Below are positions 8,230 through 13,531 of a stretch of 15,007 nucleotides of DNA, piece after piece. Position numbers and translations under genes: made by a program. The notes beneath the pieces are model-generated. The model was given only the letters and a program-made list of their open reading frames with translations. It did not search any database and was not told the origin of the DNA. The stretch lies in NCBI GenBank assembly GCA_023300205.1, contig JALZVD010000086.1, forward strand, positions 1 to 15,007, in the 5' to 3' direction. This stretch comes from Akkermansiaceae bacterium. Its GTDB lineage: Bacteria; Verrucomicrobiota; Verrucomicrobiia; Verrucomicrobiales; Akkermansiaceae. How positions within the stretch are numbered: the stretch's first letter is position 1; each line of letters starts with the position of its first letter.

Positions 8230-9489
8230 ATGTCATCAGTATATGGAAAAATAAAAGGCGGGGTAACAGCTCCTTTGGGCTATGTTTCTAACGCGGTAAG
8301 TGCAGGAGTGAAGAATCCAGATGCTGAGCGTTTAGATATGGCATTGATTTCTAGCGAGGTGGCGTGTGTAGCTGCGGGGACTTTTACTACGAATAGGGTG
8401 AAGGCGGCTCCAGTGAAGGTGAGTCAGACGCACTTGAGAGATGGGGATGTGAGAGCCATTCTGGTGAATAGTGGTAATGCTAATGCTTGTACTGGCGTAA
8501 GCGGATTACAAGATGCGAGGAAAAGTGCGAGGTTAGTTGGTAAATTGTTAGGGGTTAAACAGTCTCAAGTGGCTGTTTGTTCTACTGGGGTAATCGGTCT
8601 TCCTATGCCAATGGTTAGGATAGAGCCTAAGTTTGATGAGCTAGTGACTGGCTTAAAGCGTAAAGAGGGGACCTCTGTGGCTAAAGCGATCATGACGAGT
8701 GATACTTGTCATAAGGAGATTTCTGTTAGTTTGGATATTGATGGAGTAAAGATGAAGATAGGAGCGTGCGCTAAGGGAGCGGGTATGATTAATCCTCACA
8801 TGGCTACTATGCTTTGCTTCGTAACTACTGACGCTAAAGTGGCTAAGGGTGCTTTGAATGCTTATGTCTCAGATGCAGTAGAGGTTTCATTTAATAGGAT
8901 TACGATTGATGGTGATATGAGCACAAACGATAGTGTGATTATGCTGGCAAATGGAGCAGCTGGAGGAAAGTCGATTAGGCGAGGGACTAAGAGTGGTAAG
9001 AAATTTCAAGATGCTCTTAATTATGTGATGCAAGAGATGGCGAAGTCTTTAGTTCGTGATGGTGAGCGTGTGACCAAGTTTGTGACTGTGAATGTGAAGG
9101 GTGCTAAGTCCTATAACGACGCGAAAAAAGTGGCAGAGGCGGTAGCGAATTCATCATTAGTAAAATGCTCATGGAATGGTAATGATCCGAATTGGGGCCG
9201 TATTATTCATGCTGTTGGTTATTCTAAGGCGATGGTTAAGGAAGAGCTAATCGATATTCATATTGGTGGTTTAGCTGCTTGCCTAGGAGGGTTAGAGGCT
9301 AATGTTAGTATGGATGATTTACGTAAAAAAGTGGCTGGAGATGCTTTTACTATAGAGATTAACTTGAATCTATGTGAAGGAGCATACACGATTTATAGTA
9401 GTGATTTGTCTCCTGAGTATGTTGATTTTAATCGTTCAGAATATGCTTACTGGAAGCAGGCTAGAAAAGATGGTCTAACAAAGCAGTAA
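8230..9489 (+). CDS. argJ: Glutamate N-acetyltransferase / amino-acid acetyltransferase ArgJ
   Basis: ArgJ transfers the acetyl group from N-acetylornithine to glutamate, recycling acetyl in arginine biosynthesis; bifunctional forms also use acetyl-CoA. At 419 aa it is full length. The self-cleavage site is in KGAGMINPHMATML (182-195): cleavage between Ala192 and Thr193 would give alpha and beta chains and expose Thr193 as the nucleophile. NSGNANACTG (about 80-89) is another family signature that includes oxyanion-hole residues. The C-terminal segment (YSSDLSPEYVDFNRSEY) matches the family end and is followed by about 14 extra residues. Whether it is mono- or bifunctional cannot be told from sequence alone. 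No other arg gene is adjacent. The sequence before ATG 8230 has only weak purine-rich AAGAGA as a possible ribosome site. The gene converges on the PIN-TRAM gene with a 16-bp gap. Confidence 0.95.
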   Translation: MSSVYGKIKGGVTAPLGYVSNAVSAGVKNPDAERLDMALISSEVACVAAGTFTTNRVKAAPVKVSQTHLRDGDVRAILVNSGNANACTGVSGLQDARKSARLVGKLLGVKQSQVAVCSTGVIGLPMPMVRIEPKFDELVTGLKRKEGTSVAKAIMTSDTCHKEISVSLDIDGVKMKIGACAKGAGMINPHMATMLCFVTTDAKVAKGALNAYVSDAVEVSFNRITIDGDMSTNDSVIMLANGAAGGKSIRRGTKSGKKFQDALNYVMQEMAKSLVRDGERVTKFVTVNVKGAKSYNDAKKVAEAVANSSLVKCSWNGNDPNWGRIIHAVGYSKAMVKEELIDIHIGGLAACLGGLEANVSMDDLRKKVAGDAFTIEINLNLCEGAYTIYSSDLSPEYVDFNRSEYAYWKQARKDGLTKQ

Positions 9490-9505
9490 TGTTTGATGAT
9501 TAGTG

Positions 9506-10570
9506 CTAGTTCTTCTTTTGTTTGTCATTATCCATGTCAGCAAAGACCATTAGTCCTGCTGAAGTATTGATGGTGGATATGACTGTGACACTCTGAGTGG
9601 TACCGATTTTTGAGACAGCGTTGTTTACTACGATCATGGTGCCATCAGGAAGGTAGCCTACGCCTTGGTGCTCTTCTTTACCAGTACGCACGATAGGAAG
9701 CTGGACTCTTGTTCCTACGTCGACATGTGGTTTGAGGGCTTCATTGATGTCATTTAAGTTAAGGATGTCGACATTTTGAAGTCTAGCTACCTTGGTTAAG
9801 TTGTCATCAGTTGTTAGAATTTGTGCATTTAGAATCTGGCTGATCTGAAGGAGGTGGGCGTCATGACTGTCTTCTGAAGATCTGGCAGTGGAGTCGTGGA
9901 CGGTTACTTTGATATCACGCGATGCTTGTAAGTTCTCTAGGCATTCTAGACCTTTTTGTCCTCGTTGCCTTCTTCCAGGAGATGGGGAGTTTGACATGAT
10001 TTGTAGCTCTTCTAGAATGAATCTAGGGATGATGATGTTTTTTTCTAAGAATCCTGAGCGCATTACAGCATTTATTCTACCATCTGTGATGACGTCACTG
10101 TCTAGTAGAAGCGGTCTGCCTTTCGTGGAGTCGCTCCGGAAGCGAACATAGGGGATTACGACAGCAAAGTCATCCTGGCCGCTTCTGAGGGAGATGACGG
10201 TGCCAAGGAAGCCAAGACTGGCAAAGAGCATGGTGTTGAATGCTGTATTGAATGCCTCGTTGTTAGGGATTACTTCATGGAATACGGAGCTGATGATTTC
10301 TGGTACACCGACTTTTGTCATTAGCCAGGCGCAGAAGAGGCCGATGAGTAATCCAAATGTACCGGTGGAAAAGCCGCGGATGGTGTAGCTTTTCGAGAGG
10401 TTCTCAATGAACATGAAAAACATGGCTATTAATAATCCAATAAGCATGCCAACCCATAGTTTATCCGGTCCTAGTACTTGGTATGCTAGTGCCATTCCAG
10501 CAAATTCACAAACGATGAGGTAGAGTATTCTAGCTATATTTAGTGAAGTATTTGATGAGTATTTATTCAT
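9506..10570 (-). CDS. Membrane-anchored PIN-TRAM domain protein (YacL-like)
   Basis: This 354-aa protein has three parts. Residues 10-130 contain about four hydrophobic segments (roughly 12-30, 38-56, 68-86 and 110-128), so it is an inner-membrane anchor. Residues 152-275 form a PIN nuclease-like domain with LLLDSDVITDGRI (Asp157, Asp163), FILEELQ (Glu187/188), SHDAH (Asp237) and LTTDDN (Asp255/256), the usual acidic metal-binding set. Residues 284-345 form a TRAM domain (DVGTRVQLPIVRTGKEEHQGVGYLPDGTMIVVNNA), a predicted RNA-binding fold. The architecture matches Bacillus YacL-type proteins, whose substrate is not established to my knowledge. It is not a toxin-antitoxin PIN: it is membrane-linked and has no antitoxin partner. 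It is last in a run of four minus-strand genes, 58 bp after the methyltransferase, and may be transcribed separately. Confidence 0.88.
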   Translation of the reverse strand: MNKYSSNTSLNIARILYLIVCEFAGMALAYQVLGPDKLWVGMLIGLLIAMFFMFIENLSKSYTIRGFSTGTFGLLIGLFCAWLMTKVGVPEIISSVFHEVIPNNEAFNTAFNTMLFASLGFLGTVISLRSGQDDFAVVIPYVRFRSDSTKGRPLLLDSDVITDGRINAVMRSGFLEKNIIIPRFILEELQIMSNSPSPGRRQRGQKGLECLENLQASRDIKVTVHDSTARSSEDSHDAHLLQISQILNAQILTTDDNLTKVARLQNVDILNLNDINEALKPHVDVGTRVQLPIVRTGKEEHQGVGYLPDGTMIVVNNAVSKIGTTQSVTVISTINTSAGLMVFADMDNDKQKKN

Positions 10571-10628
10571 AAACTACAGCTAATAGAATCACAGATAAGC
10601 CAAAGGATGACAAGTCTTTTAGTCTGAA

Positions 10629-11213
10629 TTAGGGTTTGCGCCAGATCATGACCCATTCACGATTTTCTCTTCCAGGGTAGCACTGGCTGGGTTTTCCTTC
10701 CCATACTAATTGGAACTTTTTAGCAAAGTTATGAAATACTTGGTCTCTGGTGGTGGAGAATGGGGGGCCGACTTGAGGAGGCTGGCCAGTGTCAGTGAAA
10801 AATACGCCTATGAAATAAGCGCCTGGCTTTAGGAGGCTGAAGACACTGTTTACGTAATCTTGGCGTTTTTTAGGAGGAATGGCGCAATAGCAGGTATGCT
10901 CCCAGATGAGATCATAATGTGTTTCATTAGAATTCATATTAAATAGGTCATCCATGAGCCAAGTTTCTCCGAGATCTGGATAAGCTTCACGTGCCATCTG
11001 CAGGGCGGTCTCTGAAATGTCTAATCCGGTAGTGACCATCCCTGCGGCATGGAGTATGGCTACGTCATGTCCAAGTCCACATCCGAGGACTAGAGCTGTG
11101 GTGTTAGGGTGAAAATACTGGGGGGCGATGTTTAGCAGTTCACAGAGGACGGGAGTGGCAGCACCTTTGTCCCATGGTTTATCATTCTGTTTATAGCGCT
11201 TGTCCCAGTTCAT
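10629..11213 (-). CDS. TPMT-like SAM-dependent methyltransferase
   Basis: This is a 194-aa class I methyltransferase of the thiopurine S-methyltransferase (TPMT) superfamily. WDKRYKQNDKPWDKG at the N-terminus, the SAM-binding motif LVLGCGLGHD (41-50), the acidic GLDIS (Asp65) and YDLIWEHTCYCAIPP (100-114) match the bacterial TPMT-like group. Characterised relatives methylate thiols, selenium or tellurium species or halides; the substrate here is unknown. I chose ATG 11213; an in-frame TTG lies immediately before it (11216) and would add one residue. The preceding gene ends 12 nt upstream, so the two are almost certainly co-transcribed. A purine run (AAAAGAAA) about 4 nt before the ATG is the only ribosome-site candidate. 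Context with an ArsR regulator and an Old Yellow Enzyme suggests chemical-stress detoxification, as an inference. Confidence 0.85.
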   Translation of the reverse strand: MNWDKRYKQNDKPWDKGAATPVLCELLNIAPQYFHPNTTALVLGCGLGHDVAILHAAGMVTTGLDISETALQMAREAYPDLGETWLMDDLFNMNSNETHYDLIWEHTCYCAIPPKKRQDYVNSVFSLLKPGAYFIGVFFTDTGQPPQVGPPFSTTRDQVFHNFAKKFQLVWEGKPSQCYPGRENREWVMIWRKP

Positions 11214-11225
11214 CAATTTCTTTTG

Positions 11226-11855
11226 TTAGCCTGCTTCCCGTCCATTTTTATCAGTGACGATAAGGTTCTCTTCCGCGTAGTGCATTTCTGCAGCATATGA
11301 GCTGATTTGGAAGGCTCTTTCGATGGTTTGAGCATTTGCTATTTCATTGTAGTAGCCGTGTTCATTTTTGATTTTGATGGAGAATGGTCCTTCTAACATT
11401 TCCCAGTCCTCGGTGAATAAATCCTCGATGTGGGAAAGGTCTACTTCACGGAATGTGGAGCTCATAAACTGCTTCACTCTGCTGTGGAACCAATTTGGAG
11501 TCAGGCGGTGGTAGTCTACGGTTTCCTCTGATGTTTTGTTGGCAAAATTTTTGGTCTGTAAGACAAACTGGAAGCTATGGGGATCACCAGTGTACACGAT
11601 GGCGTTTTTCATGTATCCTTTGTTCACGCTGAGTCCGGCTCCACAGACATGAAGCTTTCCATCTAGTTCCGATTCGGTATCAAACACGATGACCTCGACG
11701 GTATAGCCATGATTCATTAGGAGCTCACCAAAACGGGTGAACTCTGAGACGATTACGTCTTCTACTATTCTCTCCATCTCGACATATCCGATCTGGATAG
11801 CCTGTTTCAAACGTGCCTCACAGAGAGGCTGAGTTGGTAGTTCATTTTGTGGCAT
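11226..11855 (-). CDS. Conserved-looking protein of unknown function (209 aa)
   Basis: I do not recognise this family. It has no signal peptide or membrane segment and looks like a soluble, slightly acidic cytoplasmic alpha/beta protein. The N-terminal half includes an amphipathic helix-rich stretch (ARLKQAIQIGYVEMERIVEDVIVSEFTRFGELL, about 14-46), then strand-like segments (YTVEVIVFDTE, LHVCGAGLSV). The middle has aromatic, basic residues (DYHRLTPNWFHSRVKQF). The end has YYNEIANAQTIERAFQISSYAAEMHY. Only two cysteines are present (Cys12 and Cys71), arguing against a metal cluster. It lies 98 bp after the ArsR gene and 12 bp before the methyltransferase, so it probably works in the same process as the latter. 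No Shine-Dalgarno is evident before the ATG. Coding is supported by length and by operon-like packing. Confidence 0.75.
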   Translation of the reverse strand: MPQNELPTQPLCEARLKQAIQIGYVEMERIVEDVIVSEFTRFGELLMNHGYTVEVIVFDTESELDGKLHVCGAGLSVNKGYMKNAIVYTGDPHSFQFVLQTKNFANKTSEETVDYHRLTPNWFHSRVKQFMSSTFREVDLSHIEDLFTEDWEMLEGPFSIKIKNEHGYYNEIANAQTIERAFQISSYAAEMHYAEENLIVTDKNGREAG

Positions 11856-11953
11856 GCAAGTAGTCTGACAGGATAAATCCTACAGAAATATATTCTGCAA
11901 GTCAGTGAAAAAAATGATGTAAGATTTCATTTATTCAAATGGCGAGTCGTGGA

Positions 11954-12253
11954 TTATTTTGATTCTTCTATAAGGTTAATGATACCAGGGAAGTGTTGGT
12001 TGATTTCATTGATGCGGACTGAGTTTAGGCACTTTGTTCCTTGGGTGCGGGTGTGGATGAGGCCAGATGCTCTGAGGGTATCAAAATGGTGGGATGCGGT
12101 GGACTTGGAGACAGTGAGCTGGATGGCGGAGCATGCTAGCTCGGTGTTTTTTAGTAGTTGGCGCATGATGTCTATGCGACAGGGGTCTGATAACGCATGC
12201 ATGACGGCTGTGAGTGGCACGTTTTTCACTTCTGGATGTTGATACGCTTTCAT
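11954..12253 (-). CDS. ArsR-family winged-helix transcriptional regulator
   Basis: This is a 99-aa dimeric DNA-binding repressor of the ArsR/SmtB family. MHALSDPCRIDIMRQLL is the typical helix-1/2 region, and LTVSKSTASHHFDTLRASGLIHTRTQGTKCLNSVR covers the recognition helix and wing. The metal motif ELCVCDL of classical ArsR is absent. Three cysteines remain (Cys25, Cys41 and Cys75 from this start). The sequence resembles the subgroup with 'SKSTxSHHFxxLRxxG' that I associate with flavin-oxidoreductase neighbours, so a thiol-based or small-molecule sensor is plausible. An in-frame TTG at 12289 would add 12 residues. I prefer ATG 12253 because the TTG lies inside an inverted repeat that looks like this regulator's operator, and the family usually begins close to 'H.. 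..L..VLHALSDP'. It is divergent from the Old Yellow Enzyme gene. Confidence 0.87.
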   Translation of the reverse strand: MKAYQHPEVKNVPLTAVMHALSDPCRIDIMRQLLKNTELACSAIQLTVSKSTASHHFDTLRASGLIHTRTQGTKCLNSVRINEINQHFPGIINLIEESK

Positions 12254-12260
12254 AGCGTGG

Positions 12261-12289
12261 AGTGTATCATGAGTTTGAATGTTCGACAA
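12261..12289 (-). promoter_or_regulatory. Candidate promoter of the ArsR-family gene
   Basis: On the minus strand TTGTCG (12289-12284) and TACACT (12266-12261) are separated by 17 bp; each matches four of six sigma-70 positions. The -35 box lies inside the left inverted repeat, so repressor binding there would block transcription. Only 7 nt separate the -10 box from ATG 12253, so the mRNA would be leaderless or nearly so. Confidence 0.4.
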
Positions 12290-12297
12290 CTATCGAA
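12282..12297. promoter_or_regulatory. Putative operator 1 (TTCG-N8-CGAA)
   Basis: TTCG at 12282-12285 and CGAA at 12294-12297 form an inverted repeat with an 8-nt centre; the arm can be read as TTCGA/TCGAA with a 6-nt centre. It overlaps the predicted -35 of the ArsR gene. A second copy with the same spacing lies 49 bp away, which argues against chance. Confidence 0.6.
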
Positions 12298-12303
12298 TAA
12301 GTG

Positions 12304-12331
12304 TTGTGTTTTTTGTAGAGTCGGCTATTGT
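12304..12331 (+). promoter_or_regulatory. Candidate promoter of the Old Yellow Enzyme gene (weak)
   Basis: TTGTGT (12304-12309) and TATTGT (12326-12331) are 16 bp apart and match three and four consensus positions. The -10 box abuts the second inverted repeat, which would then cover the start of transcription. The placement fits repression, but the boxes are poor. Confidence 0.3.
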
Positions 12332-12346
12332 TCGTAAACAGTCGAA
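12331..12346. promoter_or_regulatory. Putative operator 2 (TTCG-N8-CGAA)
   Basis: TTCG at 12331-12334 and CGAA at 12343-12346 have the same 8-nt spacing as operator 1; the arm extends to GTTCG/CGAAC. A further lone TCGAA half-site follows at 12351-12355. The position, just after the candidate -10 box of the flavin oxidoreductase gene, fits a repressor site for the divergent ArsR-family protein. Confidence 0.6.
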
Positions 12347-12348
12347 CT

Positions 12349-12401
12349 AATCGAATTAATCGGAGTTAATCGGAGTTAATCGGAGTAGATCAGAATTAAT
12401 C
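12349..12401 (+). repeat. 10-bp-period tandem repeat abutting the OYE start codon
   Basis: The core is three consecutive 10-bp units at 12358, 12368 and 12378 (AATCGGAGTT twice, then AATCGGAGTA). A diverged unit (GATCAGAATT) follows at 12388 and a partial AATC at 12398 that runs into ATG 12402. A 9-nt relative (AATCGAATT) precedes them at 12349. Each core unit carries GGAG, a Shine-Dalgarno-like tetramer; the closest (12382-12385) is 16 nt from the ATG. Copy-number change would move the promoter by one helical turn relative to the gene, or alter the leader. Confidence 0.85.
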
Positions 12402-13460
12402 ATGAAGAAAACATTATTTGAATCAATCAAACTAGGGAATTTAGAACTTAAGAATCGTATCGTTATGGCTCCGCTAACGCGTTGTAGGGCTGATGCTGGA
12501 CGTGTGCCGAGTGCGATGATGGCTGAGTATTATGGTCAGCGTGCAAGTGCTGGTCTGATTCTTGCTGAGGCGACGGCTATTAGTGCTGGTGGGGTGGGTT
12601 ATCCAGATACGCCGGGTCTTTGGAGTGATGAGCAGGTTGAGGGGTGGAAGCAGATTACGGAGGTGGTTCATGCTAAGGGTGGGAAGATTGTGGCTCAGTT
12701 GTGGCATGTGGGGAGGGTTTCTCATTCTAGTTATCTTAATGGAGAGTTGCCAGTGGCTCCGAGTGCGATTGCGCCTGATGGGCGTGTGAGTCTTGTGAGA
12801 CCAGAGCAGGGCTATGAGGTTCCTCGTGTGCTTTTGTTAGATGAGATAGAGGTGATTCTTGATGACTATCGTATTGCGGCAGAGAATGCTAAGCGTGCGG
12901 GGTTTGATGGGGTTGAGCTCCACGGGGCGAATGGATATTTACCAGAACAGTTCCTACATAGTTCATCGAACACGAGGGATGATCTTTATGGTGGGTCATT
13001 AGAGAACCGGTCTAGATTTATGCTGGGCGCTTTGGATGCATTGCTTTCTGTTTGGGATGCGGGAAATGTGGGGCTCCATGTTTCTCCGCAAGGAGATGCG
13101 CATGATACTGGTGATAGTAATGCGAGAGAGACTTATACATATATTGCGAGTGAATGTAAGAGGCGTGGGATTGGATTCATTTTTGTGAGAGAGTCACAAG
13201 ATTATGAAGAACGTATCCTTCCTGTGATTCATGAGAACTTTGGTCATGGGGTCATCGCTAACCAGCAACTTACGCTTGAATCTGCGGAGAAGTTGGTGGT
13301 GGGTAATGAGGCTGAGGCAATTTCTTATGGTCAGTTATATATAGCGAATCCTGATTTAGTAGAACGGCTAAGAGCTAAAGCGGATCTTAATACGCCTGAT
13401 CCGAAATCCTTTTATGGTCATGGTGCAGAGGGGTATATAGATTATCCGTTTATGGGGTGA
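12402..13460 (+). CDS. Old Yellow Enzyme family NADH:flavin oxidoreductase / ene-reductase
   Basis: This 352-aa TIM-barrel flavoenzyme belongs to the OYE/NemA family, which uses FMN and NAD(P)H to reduce activated C=C bonds, quinones, maleimides or nitro compounds in the cytoplasm. Motifs in order are NRIVMAPLTRCRA (18-30, Thr26), AEYYGQRASAGLILAEAT (41-58), VAQLWHVGR (97-105, Gln99), the substrate-binding HGANGY (His174, Asn177, Tyr179), QFLHSSSNTRDDLYGGSLENR, and YGQLYIANPDLVERL (309-323). Two positions differ from typical members: LHVSP has His226 where Arg normally touches the flavin (OYE1 Arg243), and YGQ has Gln311 where Arg often binds the FMN phosphate (OYE1 Arg348). FMN binding may therefore be altered. 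It is divergent from an ArsR-family gene that probably regulates it. No clear terminator follows. Confidence 0.92.
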   Translation: MKKTLFESIKLGNLELKNRIVMAPLTRCRADAGRVPSAMMAEYYGQRASAGLILAEATAISAGGVGYPDTPGLWSDEQVEGWKQITEVVHAKGGKIVAQLWHVGRVSHSSYLNGELPVAPSAIAPDGRVSLVRPEQGYEVPRVLLLDEIEVILDDYRIAAENAKRAGFDGVELHGANGYLPEQFLHSSSNTRDDLYGGSLENRSRFMLGALDALLSVWDAGNVGLHVSPQGDAHDTGDSNARETYTYIASECKRRGIGFIFVRESQDYEERILPVIHENFGHGVIANQQLTLESAEKLVVGNEAEAISYGQLYIANPDLVERLRAKADLNTPDPKSFYGHGAEGYIDYPFMG

Positions 13461-13531
13461 ATTCATATTGTAGCGGCTTCGTGTAGCTTGTTCATTTAAT
13501 CAAAGTTCAGTGATGTTTTGATCCCCGCATT

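Noticed and set aside
9506..10570. PIN domain protein as a VapC-type toxin or defence nuclease
   Set aside because: It has an N-terminal membrane region and a C-terminal TRAM domain, like housekeeping YacL-type proteins, and no antitoxin gene is adjacent.
12254..12289. TTG start extending the ArsR-family protein by 12 residues
   Set aside because: The TTG is inside the left inverted repeat and predicted promoter, and the extra residues add nothing family-like. ATG 12253 is preferred.
12474..12789. Overlapping ORFs inside the OYE gene
   Set aside because: They are low-complexity translations (Arg/Leu- or His/Pro/Ser-rich) in other frames of a clearly coding gene.
13499..13522. ATCAAA…TTTGAT inverted repeat as a terminator between OYE and the GH13 gene
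   Set aside because: The stem is only 6 AT-rich base pairs with a 12-nt loop and no T tract on either strand.
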